A DNA stretch of 36,001 nt, taken from positions 1 to 36,001 of the forward strand of contig JAGCOF010000006.1 in assembly GCA_017645585.1 (NCBI GenBank). The letters run 5' to 3'. Position 1 is the stretch's first letter; each line of letters starts with the position of its first letter. Under the pieces are notes generated by a model, which was not told where the DNA came from, ran no database searches, and saw only the letters and a list, made by a program, of their open reading frames with translations. The DNA comes from Bacteroidales bacterium. GTDB lineage: Bacteria > Bacteroidota > Bacteroidia > Bacteroidales > P3. Positions 23,921 to 32,417 of this stretch are shown here, in pieces. The position numbers were made by a program, and so were the translations under genes.

Positions 23921-23928
23921 TATCTTTG
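23921..23928 (+). promoter_or_regulatory. -7 box TATCTTTG for the CLC gene
   Basis: TATCTTTGC ends 23 bp before the ATG at 23952. It lies in the 80-bp region shared with the divergent OmpA-like gene, where a weaker TAACTTGC is seen on the minus strand. Confidence 0.65.
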
Positions 23929-23951
23929 CACCCGATTTTTTTAAGAAAAAG

Positions 23952-25745
23952 ATGAGCCTGTATATGTCCATACACCGCTGGCGACTGCGCCACATCAGCG
24001 AGCAGACGATGCTGTTGCTGCTGGCTGTGGTGGTGGGCTTGTTGGCCGGATTGGCGGCGGTGGCGCTGAAGACGCTGGTGCATTACGCCGGTGCGTTGGT
24101 GACGCAGTTGTCCTCGGGTTCGTCAATCATCACCCAACATTCGTCACTTATCATTATCTTTTTCCTGCCGCTGGCGGGTATCCTGCTGACGGTGCTGTTT
24201 GTGAAGTATGTGGTGCGTGGCGACATAGGGCACGGGCTGCCCAGCGTGCTGCTGGCCATCAGCCGCAACCGCTCGGAACTGCCGGCCAAGAATATGTGGA
24301 CATCGCTGGTGGCTTCGACCATCACAGTGGCTTTCGGCGGCTCGGTGGGTCTCGAGGCCCCCATCGCCTCCACGGGTTCGGCCATCGGCAGCAATATCGG
24401 GCGCTGGTTCCGGCTGAGTCCCCGGAGTGTGCGTCTGCTGCTGGGTTGCGGTGCCGCGGGTGCCATTGCCGGTATCTTCAAAGCTCCGCTGGCGGGCATC
24501 CTGTTTGTGCTGGAGGTGTTGCTGTTCGACCTGACCGCCACCACGGCGTTGCCGCTGCTCATCTCGACGCTGACGGCCGCCACGGTGGCCTACTTCCTGA
24601 TGGGCACGGGGGTGCAGTTCAAGTTCGATATTGGCGAGCAGTTTGCGTTGTCGCAGCTGCCGTTCTATATGGTGCTCGGCGTCTTCTGCGCCGCTGTGTC
24701 GCTCTACTTCCTGCGTGTCACCGACCGTGTGGAGGGCTGGTTTGCCCGTCGTCGCAGCCCCTGGCTGCGCATGGTCATCGGAGGCCTGCTGCTGGGTTTG
24801 TTGGTGGTGCTTTTCCCGCCGCTCTACGGCGAGGGCTATGCGTCGCTCACGGCTCTGCTGCGCGGCGCGCCCGACGTGCTGCTGGCCGGTGCCCCCTACC
24901 GGGTGTGGATTACCGGCCCTTGGGGTATCCTCGGGGTGCTCTTCGCCCTGATACTGCTCAAGGCGGTGGCCACCGCCACCACTATCGGCTCGGGCGGCGT
25001 GGGCGGCACCTTCGGTCCCTCGTTGGTGCTGGGTGGCTTGAGCGGCTACTTCATCGCCATGATCTGCAACCTGCTGGGTCTGCCGCCGCAGGATACGGCC
25101 AACTTCGCCCTGGTGGGTATGGCGGCGGTGATGACAGGCGTGATGCATGCCCCGTTTATGGCCACGTTCCTCATCGCCGAGATTACCGGCGGCTACGGTC
25201 TGCTGGTGCCGCTGCTGACGGCATCGGCGGTGACCTACCTCTGCATCAGCCCCTTTGAGCGCCACTCCATCTATGCCCGCAAGCTGGCTGCACAGGGCAA
25301 CCTGCTGACGCACGACAAGGACGCTTCGGCGTGGCACCTGATGAATATGCAGAACCTCATCGAGACCAACTTCGTGATTGTGCGCACAGGCGACCTGCTG
25401 CGCGACTTGGTGGATGCCATCCAGAACTCGCGCCGCAACCTGTTCCCCGTGCTCAGCGCCGAGGACAAGTTCCTTGGGGTCATCGTGCTGGACGATGTGC
25501 GCAAGATTATCTTCCGCAATGAGCTCTACGACAGTGTGGTGGTCGACGACCTGATGCACCCCCTGAGCGAGGGCGACCTGGTGCGTTCGAGCGACTCGTT
25601 GAGCGATGTGGTGGAGAAATTCAAGATAGGCAACCGCTACAACCTGGTGGTGGTTGACGATGAGAACAATTACTTGGGCTTTATTTCGCGCGCCAACACC
25701 TTCAGCGCCTACCGCCGCTTCATCTCTTCGACCAGCGAGGAGTAG
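23952..25745 (+). CDS. CLC-family chloride channel with CBS domains
   Basis: This is a 597-residue membrane protein. CLC selectivity motifs are present: GHGLP (94-98), GSVGLEAP (130-137, gating Glu135) and GGVGGTFGP (348-356). The internal proton-glutamate position of E. coli ClcA (second Glu of IEE) is Val189 here (FVLEVLLFD), as in CLC channels rather than in H+/Cl- antiporters. The C-terminus (about 455-590) has two CBS motifs (FVIVRTGDLLRDLVDAIQ... and SDSLSDVVEKFKIGNRYNLVVVDDENNYLGFI), which commonly bind adenine nucleotides. It probably conducts chloride or another small anion. It ends directly against the convergent NlpC/P60 gene. Confidence 0.93.
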   Translation: MSLYMSIHRWRLRHISEQTMLLLLAVVVGLLAGLAAVALKTLVHYAGALVTQLSSGSSIITQHSSLIIIFFLPLAGILLTVLFVKYVVRGDIGHGLPSVLLAISRNRSELPAKNMWTSLVASTITVAFGGSVGLEAPIASTGSAIGSNIGRWFRLSPRSVRLLLGCGAAGAIAGIFKAPLAGILFVLEVLLFDLTATTALPLLISTLTAATVAYFLMGTGVQFKFDIGEQFALSQLPFYMVLGVFCAAVSLYFLRVTDRVEGWFARRRSPWLRMVIGGLLLGLLVVLFPPLYGEGYASLTALLRGAPDVLLAGAPYRVWITGPWGILGVLFALILLKAVATATTIGSGGVGGTFGPSLVLGGLSGYFIAMICNLLGLPPQDTANFALVGMAAVMTGVMHAPFMATFLIAEITGGYGLLVPLLTASAVTYLCISPFERHSIYARKLAAQGNLLTHDKDASAWHLMNMQNLIETNFVIVRTGDLLRDLVDAIQNSRRNLFPVLSAEDKFLGVIVLDDVRKIIFRNELYDSVVVDDLMHPLSEGDLVRSSDSLSDVVEKFKIGNRYNLVVVDDENNYLGFISRANTFSAYRRFISSTSEE

Positions 25746-26330
25746 TTAGCGGAACAGACGGCGGGCGGTGAGGTAGCGTGAGCGGTAGTATTCTTCGGTG
25801 CTGCGGCTGATGATGACGCCTGCGGAGACGCTGGCGTGGATGAAGCGGAAGGTGCCGCTGACGGGGTCGGCGTCGACGACGATGCCGGTGTGTCCGATGC
25901 TTTTCTTGTTGTGGCGTCCGCCGAAGAAGACGAGGTCGCCGGGGAGCAGGTTGCGTGTGTCGCTCACCTCGGTGCCGAGTTTGGCCTGTGCGCCGCTCCA
26001 GCCGGGTAGGTTGTGTCCGAAGTGGCGGTAGAGGTAGAGGGCGTAGCCGGCGCAGTCGAAGGCCTTGGGGGTGCGGCCGCCATAGTGGTAGGGTGTGCCG
26101 ATGTATTCTTTGGCCAATGCGACGAGCAGCAGGCCCGAATCGGAGGGAGCGATGATGTAGGGTGCCGGCGGGCGGAAGTCGGTGGCCGGCGCGAGGTCGA
26201 TGTCCCAGCAGCGGTGGTGCTGTGTGGCAGGTTGCGCCTGCAAGTGGAAAGTGCAAAGTGGAAAGTGGAAAGCGATGCTGACGCATATCAACATTGCCGT
26301 TTTTACAATCTTTCCACTTTCCACTTTCAT
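25746..26330 (-). CDS. Exported NlpC/P60 cysteine peptidase
   Basis: The protein has 194 residues. The NlpC/P60 domain (about 65-190) has Cys93 in FDCAGY, His147 in GHTGIV and His165 in FIHAS, plus LLPGDLVFF. Such enzymes cleave peptidoglycan stem peptides. The ATG at 26330 overlaps the upstream stop (ATGA); an ATG at 26294 is a possible alternative that trims the signal peptide. The signal peptide is odd: its start (MKVESGK) and core (FHFPLCTFHL) are both encoded by 7-bp repeats. The stop abuts the CLC stop with no spacer. Confidence 0.88.
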   Translation of the reverse strand: MKVESGKIVKTAMLICVSIAFHFPLCTFHLQAQPATQHHRCWDIDLAPATDFRPPAPYIIAPSDSGLLLVALAKEYIGTPYHYGGRTPKAFDCAGYALYLYRHFGHNLPGWSGAQAKLGTEVSDTRNLLPGDLVFFGGRHNKKSIGHTGIVVDADPVSGTFRFIHASVSAGVIISRSTEEYYRSRYLTARRLFR

Positions 26331-26344
26331 CTTTCCACTTTCTT
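26241..26344. repeat. Inverted pair of 7-bp-period tracts inside coding sequence
   Basis: On the plus strand 26241-26275 reads CAAGTGG, AAAGTGC, AAAGTGG, AAAGTGG, AAAGCGA. The opposite orientation appears at 26310-26344: CTTTCCA, CTTTCCA, CTTTCAT, CTTTCCA, CTTTCTT. The tracts are separated by 34 bp. They encode the C-terminus of the ligase-like protein (EKKVER) and the signal peptide of the NlpC/P60 protein. Confidence 0.9.
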
Positions 26345-27760
26345 TTCCGAGTAGAGGTCGAGGGCGACGACGGCGGCGGTGAAGGCCCAGAAGGGGACGG
26401 AGAGTTTGTCGGTGTCGAGGAAGTTGTTGAAGACGCCGTGGACGTAGTAGGTCAGCAGGCTGAGCGTGAAGGCCAGCGTTGTGCGTGCAACGGCGGGGTC
26501 TTTGGCGGTGCGGTAGACGCGCACACCGGTGGCGAAGGTGGCGAGGAAGAGCGCGGCCACGAGCAGCACGCCCGGCAGTCCCTGTTCGGTCATGGGCCCG
26601 ATGTATTCGCTGTGGGCGTTGCCGAGGTTGCCGGCATTGGTGCTGATGACGCTGAGTTGGTAGCTCTTCTGGTAGCTGGCGTAGAGGAATTGGTAGGTGC
26701 CGGGCCCCACGCCCACTATGGGGCTCTCTTTCCACAGCCTCACGGCGGAGGCCCAGCGGTTGAGGCGCTCGAGGTTGCTGGCGTCGGTGCTGATGTTGGA
26801 GATGCTCTTCACCTGACCAGCCAGGTCGTAGGAGGAGTCCTGCTTGTTTTTGCCGAGCTTGTAGAGCACGTCGTTCTGGTAGATGAAGAAGACGCCCACG
26901 CCGAGCCCGAAGAGCAGCACCATCCATTTGACCTTCATGCCCATGCGGATGAGCACGTAGACGCCGATGGCGGCCAGGACGCTGATCCACGCCGCGCGGC
27001 AGTAGCTGAAGAAGAGGCCCACGCAGAGGCCCGCGAAGAGCAAGAGCGTGAGCACGCGGCGCCAGCCGCGGTGCGAATGGCTGAAGATGAAGTGCACCGA
27101 TGCCGGCAGCAGCAGCGCGATGGCGCAGCCGTAGGCGGTGTGGTCGTTGTAGAAGGGCCGCATGACGCGGTGGAGTGTCTGCAGGTCGCTGAAGTTGCCC
27201 AGGGTTTTGCTGGTGGCGATGAGGATGACGATGCCGAGTCCGATGGCGTAGGCCCAATAGAACTGACGGATGCGTGTATGGTTGCGGAAGATCTGCACGG
27301 CGGCGAAGTAGAAGGGCACCACGAACCAGAGGCGTGCCAGGAGGTATTTGAACGACACCAGCGGCAGGCGTGAGGTGCAGCTGGTCACCACCCACCAGGC
27401 CAGCGAGGCCAGCAGCAGCAGGCTGACGGGGTGGCGCAGGATGCGCAGGTCGTAGTTTCTGGCTACCAGCACACGGAAGAAGAACATCAGCGTGAAGAGT
27501 ATCATCATGGGCTCTACCGGCATGGAGAGCTCGGTGCCGGGTAGCAGCGCCACGTTGACGGCGAAGGGGGTGAGCAGGGCCATGAGCAGCAGTCCTGTCT
27601 CGAAGCGCACATAGAACAACCACACCACCAGCAGCGCCAGCGGTATGAGCGCCATCAGGAAGCCGCCCTTCCAATACATTACCAGCGCCTCGCCGACGAT
27701 GAAGAGCACCGTCAGCAGCAGCGCTGCCAGCAGACCTTTATTTTTCTGCCACCAATTCAT
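26327..27760 (-). CDS. O-antigen ligase/polymerase-like (Wzy/WaaL) membrane protein
   Basis: This is a 477-residue polytopic protein with about 11-12 TM segments. The Wzy_C/O-antigen-ligase signature is in the second half: FSYCRAAWISVLAA (conserved Arg), then a large periplasmic loop with NRWASAVRLWKESPIVGVGPGTYQF and GNAHSEYIGPMTEQGLPG (conserved His). Family members polymerise or attach lipid-linked glycan at the periplasmic face. A bactoprenol-linked exopolysaccharide or O-antigen role is likely; ligase and polymerase cannot be told apart here. The start overlaps the Wzz-like gene by 23 nt; the stop overlaps the NlpC/P60 start. Confidence 0.9.
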   Translation of the reverse strand: MNWWQKNKGLLAALLLTVLFIVGEALVMYWKGGFLMALIPLALLVVWLFYVRFETGLLLMALLTPFAVNVALLPGTELSMPVEPMMILFTLMFFFRVLVARNYDLRILRHPVSLLLLASLAWWVVTSCTSRLPLVSFKYLLARLWFVVPFYFAAVQIFRNHTRIRQFYWAYAIGLGIVILIATSKTLGNFSDLQTLHRVMRPFYNDHTAYGCAIALLLPASVHFIFSHSHRGWRRVLTLLLFAGLCVGLFFSYCRAAWISVLAAIGVYVLIRMGMKVKWMVLLFGLGVGVFFIYQNDVLYKLGKNKQDSSYDLAGQVKSISNISTDASNLERLNRWASAVRLWKESPIVGVGPGTYQFLYASYQKSYQLSVISTNAGNLGNAHSEYIGPMTEQGLPGVLLVAALFLATFATGVRVYRTAKDPAVARTTLAFTLSLLTYYVHGVFNNFLDTDKLSVPFWAFTAAVVALDLYSEKKVER

Positions 27761-28598
27761 CCTCTTTCTTGGCGAAGACCAGCAGGCCGAAGATGGCCAC
27801 CACTACGGCGCCGAGCATGCCGGCCAGCACGATGAGCAGTCGCTTGGGATAGGCCTTCTTGTCGGCCACCACTGCCTTGTCGACCAGGTATTTGTAGCTC
27901 ACCTCGGTTTCCTTGTCCACGTTGGTCTGCACGGCGCGGCGCTGCAGGTCGGCCAGCTGCTCGCACTTGTCGGCGATGAGGGTCTGTTTCCAGGCTGCAT
28001 TGCCCGCGGTGGCTGCTATGGAGTCAATCTGTTGCTCCAGCGAGGCCACCACGCCGTTCATCACGTTGGCGGCGCTCACGGCGCGGTCGTGGTGTATCTC
28101 GTGGCAGAGGGTGTCGTACATCTCGGCCATGTAGTTGGCTATGTCGGCCGCCCATTGCGGGTCTTGGTCCAGCACGCCGATTTCCACGCCGAGGAACTCG
28201 GTGCGCTTCACCGAGATATTGCTGCGATACTGTTTCTCGAGCTTGAAGAGGGGATTGGGGCCCTTGATGGCGTAGTGCTCCATCAGGTTGAAATGCTCGC
28301 ACACAGCCTGCTGCATGCGCTTCGAGCTGAGTATCTGGATGGCATATTCGCAGTCGCGCTCGATGCCGTAGTCCATGAAGTCGAGGCTGTAATGGTAGTC
28401 CATGATGGCCTTCGAGAGACGGTTGCTGTTGGTGGGGAAGATGACCGCGTTCGATTTGTAGAGGGGCTTGATGAGCAGCGACACGATGAGTGACACCACA
28501 GCGGCAGCCACCGCCACAATCGTCAGCACCCGCCACCAGCGGCGGAAAAAGCGTTGCGTGGCCTGGTGGTCATAGTTGTTGCCAAAGGTTTGTTCCAT
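27738..28598 (-). CDS. Wzz-like polysaccharide chain-length determinant
   Basis: The protein has 286 residues. TM1 (about 22-44) and TM2 (about 252-275) flank a periplasmic, mostly helical domain, the usual Wzz/PCP topology (LYKSNAVIFPTN after TM1; LIVLAGMLGAVVVAIFGLLVF for TM2). No C-terminal kinase domain is present. Wzz-like proteins set polysaccharide chain length with a Wzy polymerase, which fits the next gene. The ATG at 28598 (MEQTFGNN) is preferred to one 42 nt upstream because the preceding codons are low-complexity AT-rich sequence. First gene of a three-gene minus-strand unit. Confidence 0.85.
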   Translation of the reverse strand: MEQTFGNNYDHQATQRFFRRWWRVLTIVAVAAAVVSLIVSLLIKPLYKSNAVIFPTNSNRLSKAIMDYHYSLDFMDYGIERDCEYAIQILSSKRMQQAVCEHFNLMEHYAIKGPNPLFKLEKQYRSNISVKRTEFLGVEIGVLDQDPQWAADIANYMAEMYDTLCHEIHHDRAVSAANVMNGVVASLEQQIDSIAATAGNAAWKQTLIADKCEQLADLQRRAVQTNVDKETEVSYKYLVDKAVVADKKAYPKRLLIVLAGMLGAVVVAIFGLLVFAKKEDELVAEK

Positions 28599-28714
28599 TG
28601 CTATATAATTATTGTACTTAATAATATTCAATAACGACACCCACGGGCGATTATTGTATGCGCCCTAAAAACTTTTCCGCGGACAGGTGTCTAATGTTAA
28701 AGAATGTTAAATAT

Positions 28715-28745
28715 TTTGCGGGTATCAAAATGTGACGTACCTTTG
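28715..28745 (+). promoter_or_regulatory. Complete Bacteroidota promoter TTTG-N19-TACCTTTG
   Basis: TTTG (28715-28718) and TACCTTTG (28738-28745) are 19 bp apart, the textbook spacing. The start codon follows 36 bp later. This is the best promoter in the window and serves the outer-membrane protein gene. Confidence 0.85.
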
Positions 28746-28781
28746 CAGTGTATTAATTAACTAATACACCACAACAGAACA

Positions 28782-31235
28782 ATGAATAAGACAATGAAAT
28801 ACAGCAAAGTAAACAAAGCAATGGCCCTGTTAGCCATCGGTATTATTTCGCTTTTGGGTAGTGCAAACGCACAAAATCTGACCGTTTCGGGCCGTGTGAC
28901 CGACCGTGGGACAGGGGAGGCGATGCCTTTTGTGAATGTGGCCTTGATGCGTCCGGCCGACACGGTCTTTATGCGTGGCGCCACGACGGACCTCAGTGGC
29001 GTGTTTGTCATCAAGGATGTCACCCCAGGCACTTACCTGCTGCAGGCCAGCTTTGTGGGCTATGAGAGTCACCAGCAGGAGCTGGAATTGGTTGAGGATG
29101 TGAATAATCTTGATTTTTCTCTTAAGATGACAGGCACCACGCTGAAGGAGGTTCAGGTGGTGGCTGAGAAGCCGCTCTACGCCATGGACGGAGAGAAGAA
29201 CATGTACAACACCAAGGAAGACCCCAGCGTTCAGACCGGCACCGCCAGCGACGCCCTGCAGAACGCGCCGGGTGTGGAGGTGGATGCCGAGGGTAACATC
29301 ACCCTGCGCGGTGTGTCGAGCGTGGAGATATGGATCAACGACCGCCCGAGCCACATGAACGAGGAGGCCCTGAAGCAATACATCAAGACCTTGCCGGCCA
29401 ACGCCATCGAGCGCATCGAAGTCATCACCAACCCCTCGGCCCGCTACTCGACCGGCGGCGGCGTTATTAATATAGTAACCAATCAAAAGATTACGCGCAA
29501 CGAACTGCTGTGTGTCGGTGTGCGCAGCAATATCAGCCCTGAGAGCCGCCCGATGGTGAGCAACTTCAGCCCCTGGGTTTCCTATGTGTGGGCCAACGAG
29601 AAGGTGGACTTCAACGTCTACATCAACGGCAACTATTCGCAGCACGATTCCAGGTCCATCGGCACCTCGTCGCTCTATGACAGCACCGGCGTCCTCCAGC
29701 GCTACCGTTCGTATGAGACCGAGAACCGGATGCCCTACTACGGTGGTTATGGTGGAGTTAACTTCAATTGGAACATCGACAGCGCGCGCCACCTCACGGC
29801 CTGGGTGGGCGGCTATCCCTATCGAGACCATAATACCTACTTCACCGTCGACACGGACTATATCTACACCCCCGTTTTTATTGACAGCAGCTACAGGGGA
29901 ACTACCCGCAACAACGGCATCAGCAGTGGCGGCTATGGTGGCCTGTGGTATGAGCACCGATATGACACAGCGGGGCGCAAGCTGAGCATCAACTTCAATG
30001 GCAACTATTGGACCAACCGAGGCTACTCGGACGTGGAGCGCGACTATATCCTTGCGCATATCCCCGACCTGTCGCGCCACATGGTGGGCAACTACGTGGG
30101 GCCGCATTTCAGTCTGGGTGCCGACTATACGCTGCCGCTGAAGAACAACTTCGAGATTGAGACCGGCCTGGACCTGGGCTACAGTCACAACAACAACGAC
30201 GAGCACCTCAAAGACAACGGCGTCACGGTCGACAGGCGCAGTTATCACGCCATGGGTACCGCTTGGCAGCCTGCCGCCTATCTCACCGCGCTGAAGCGTT
30301 GGGGTGGTTTCACCGCCAAGTTGGGCTTGCGTGGCGAGGGCACTTACGAGTATGGCTCGGTGAACCATTACGGTGAAGAGGCGCTGCTGCTGGACACTTT
30401 CTTCTTCGGCCTCGTGCCTTCGGTACACCTGAGCTACCAGACCAAGACCTTCGAGAGCTACAGCCTCAGCTATACCCAACGCTTCTCGCACAGCGAGGAC
30501 CTGTTGGACTATAGCAACTTCCGCATCTATGAAGACAACAGCTACCGCACCGGCAACCCCCTGCTGCGGATGAGCTACACGCACAACTTCGAGGCCGCCT
30601 GGAGCAAGTACATCATGAAGTTCGGCATGGTGGGCCTCAATGCCTATGTGCGTGTCAATGAGGACGAGCAAGGCACCAACTATGGCTACGACTACGACCC
30701 CGTGCTCGGCCCCGTCTACTATACCTTCCCCGACAACATCAGCTCGAGCCATACCGAGGGCCTCGAGGCCAACATCACCTACCGCCCTTCGGCCTTCCTC
30801 AATGTGAGGTTTAATGCCTCGCTGTTCAACTACGGCTACAGCTATCAGGGCCTCGATACCAACGGCCTCAGCTACAGTTTCCGCCTCAATGTGTGGGCCA
30901 AGATGTGGAAGAAACTCGAGGTGTTCGCCAATGCGCGCTACAGCTCGCCGCGTCTGGGTCTCTACAGCCTCAGTAACGAGTCTTATAGCGTCGACTTCGG
31001 CTGCTCGAGCGACTTCCTCGACCGCCAGCTGAGCGTTTACCTGACGGTCAACGACATCTTTGGCTGGATGGAGTGGGGCAGCAACACCACGGCGCCGATG
31101 TATCAGACCACCGGCACCAACAAGTTCAACAGCCGCCATGTCAGTCTCGGCCTCACCTGGCGAATCGGTAAGATGGAGCTCGAGAGCAAGGCCCGCCAGG
31201 GAGCCACCGACACGGGCAACACTCCCCAAATGTAG
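28782..31235 (+). CDS. TonB-linked outer-membrane beta-barrel protein
   Basis: The protein has 817 residues. The signal peptide ends GSANAQ (about residue 31). A carboxypeptidase-regulatory-like beta-sandwich follows (about 33-115; VSGRVTDRGTGEAMPFVNVAL, GVFVIKDVTPGTYLLQASFVGY). A TonB-plug-like domain comes next (SDALQNAPGVEVDAEGNITLRGVSSVEIWINDRP, IERIEVITNPSARYSTGGGVINIVT), and then a large barrel of the OMP_b-brl type. No SusD partner is adjacent, so it is not a standard glycan-uptake pair. The substrate is unknown. It is divergent from the polysaccharide unit and 24 bp upstream of the UPF0145 gene. Confidence 0.9.
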   Translation: MNKTMKYSKVNKAMALLAIGIISLLGSANAQNLTVSGRVTDRGTGEAMPFVNVALMRPADTVFMRGATTDLSGVFVIKDVTPGTYLLQASFVGYESHQQELELVEDVNNLDFSLKMTGTTLKEVQVVAEKPLYAMDGEKNMYNTKEDPSVQTGTASDALQNAPGVEVDAEGNITLRGVSSVEIWINDRPSHMNEEALKQYIKTLPANAIERIEVITNPSARYSTGGGVINIVTNQKITRNELLCVGVRSNISPESRPMVSNFSPWVSYVWANEKVDFNVYINGNYSQHDSRSIGTSSLYDSTGVLQRYRSYETENRMPYYGGYGGVNFNWNIDSARHLTAWVGGYPYRDHNTYFTVDTDYIYTPVFIDSSYRGTTRNNGISSGGYGGLWYEHRYDTAGRKLSINFNGNYWTNRGYSDVERDYILAHIPDLSRHMVGNYVGPHFSLGADYTLPLKNNFEIETGLDLGYSHNNNDEHLKDNGVTVDRRSYHAMGTAWQPAAYLTALKRWGGFTAKLGLRGEGTYEYGSVNHYGEEALLLDTFFFGLVPSVHLSYQTKTFESYSLSYTQRFSHSEDLLDYSNFRIYEDNSYRTGNPLLRMSYTHNFEAAWSKYIMKFGMVGLNAYVRVNEDEQGTNYGYDYDPVLGPVYYTFPDNISSSHTEGLEANITYRPSAFLNVRFNASLFNYGYSYQGLDTNGLSYSFRLNVWAKMWKKLEVFANARYSSPRLGLYSLSNESYSVDFGCSSDFLDRQLSVYLTVNDIFGWMEWGSNTTAPMYQTTGTNKFNSRHVSLGLTWRIGKMELESKARQGATDTGNTPQM

Positions 31236-31259
31236 AATAATAACAATACTTTAAACGAT

Positions 31260-31574
31260 ATGAAAATTGTAACAGTAGACACCCTCCTGGGTGTGAATTA
31301 TGAGGAGCTCGGTGTTGTCAGCGGCAGCACCATCCAGAGCAAGAACTTTATTAGCGACTTCGGTCAGGGGCTGAAAAGCATTGTCGGCGGCGAGCTGCAC
31401 AGCTACACCGACATGATGGAGAAAGCCCGCGACAAAGCCACCCGTCGTATGGTGGACCAGGCCGTCAGTATGGGCGCCGATGCCATCATCGGCGTGCGCT
31501 ACACCACCAACAGCATCATGGCACAGGCTGCCGAGGTGCTGGTATTTGGAACGGCAATTAAGTACAAAAACTAA
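31260..31574 (+). CDS. UPF0145 (YbjQ-like) protein
   Basis: This is a 104-residue cytosolic protein of the YbjQ/UPF0145 family: VVSGSTIQSKNFISDFGQGLKSIVGGELHSYTDMMEKARDKATRRM, then MGADAIIGVRYTTNSIM and a final LVFGTAI strand. The fold forms small oligomers; a metal-binding role has been proposed but is not established. It lies 24 bp after the outer-membrane gene and 15 bp before the ABC ATPase, and is likely co-transcribed with the latter. Confidence 0.9.
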   Translation: MKIVTVDTLLGVNYEELGVVSGSTIQSKNFISDFGQGLKSIVGGELHSYTDMMEKARDKATRRMVDQAVSMGADAIIGVRYTTNSIMAQAAEVLVFGTAIKYKN

Positions 31575-31589
31575 AAAAACCGATACGTT

Positions 31590-32417
31590 ATGATAGAAAT
31601 CAGAAACCTGGACTTCAGTTACAAGAAGACGCCTGTCTTCAGTGACATCAATTTGAGTTTCCCGCAGGGCGCCATCTATGGCCTGCTGGGTGAGAACGGC
31701 GTGGGCAAGACCACGTTGCTCAAGATTATCTGCGGCCTGCAGCGTCCCTCGCAGGGCACCTGCACTGTCGACGGTATGACCAGCCACGATCGGCTGCCCG
31801 AGATGCTGCAGCGCATCGTCTTCCTGCCGGACGAGGTGACATTGCCCGACAACAGCACTCCTCAGCGCTATGTCGACGAGCTGGCCCCGTTCTATTCCAC
31901 CTTCTCGCAGGGCACCTTCCTGCACCTGATGCAGGAGTTGGAGGTGGAGCCCGAGCGCAAGTTCCGCGAGATGAGCTTCGGCCAGCAGAAGAAGAGCCTC
32001 ATTGCCGCCAGCCTGTCGCTGGGCACCGACTATGTGCTGCTCGACGAGCCCACCAACGGCCTCGACATCCCCAGCAAGGCGCAGTTCCGCAGCATCCTCA
32101 GCAAGATTGCTGACGAGGGCAAGACCATCATCATCAGCACCCACCAGGTGAGGGATGTGGAGAACCTTATCGACCCCATCGTCATCCTGAGCCACAACGC
32201 CGTGTTGCTCGACGCCAGCGTGCAGAAGATTACCGAGAAGCTCTACTTCGAGTATGGCGGCGAGGTCCGCGAGGATGCCCTCTACAGCGAGCTGATGCCG
32301 GCCGGCTACATGAACGTGGTGCCCAACACCACCGGCGAGGAGAGCCAGATGAACATCGAGGCCCTCTTCAACGCCGTGCTGCGCAACAAGAACCAGATTA
32401 ACGAACTGTTTAAATGA
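31590..32417 (+). CDS. ABC transporter ATP-binding protein
   Basis: This is a 275-residue nucleotide-binding subunit. Walker A is GENGVGKT (34-41), the signature motif is the variant SFGQQ (129-133) rather than LSGGQ, Walker B is LLDEP (150-154, catalytic Glu153) and the switch His is H185 in STHQ. The variant signature is common in YtrB/YhaQ-like ABC-2 ATPases. The stop overlaps the next start (ATGA at 32414). With the two following membrane proteins it forms an exporter of unknown substrate. Confidence 0.93.
   Translation: MIEIRNLDFSYKKTPVFSDINLSFPQGAIYGLLGENGVGKTTLLKIICGLQRPSQGTCTVDGMTSHDRLPEMLQRIVFLPDEVTLPDNSTPQRYVDELAPFYSTFSQGTFLHLMQELEVEPERKFREMSFGQQKKSLIAASLSLGTDYVLLDEPTNGLDIPSKAQFRSILSKIADEGKTIIISTHQVRDVENLIDPIVILSHNAVLLDASVQKITEKLYFEYGGEVREDALYSELMPAGYMNVVPNTTGEESQMNIEALFNAVLRNKNQINELFK

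Noticed and set aside
28645-28665. GGGCG/CGCCC inverted repeat as a terminator
   Set aside because: It has only 5 bp with an 11-nt loop and no T-run in either direction; it lies upstream of the Wzz-like gene.
28830-31229. Very long antisense frame (799 codons) opposite the outer-membrane protein gene
   Set aside because: It results from GC-rich codon bias. The plus-strand frame has a signal peptide, plug and barrel motifs and a consensus promoter; the antisense has none.
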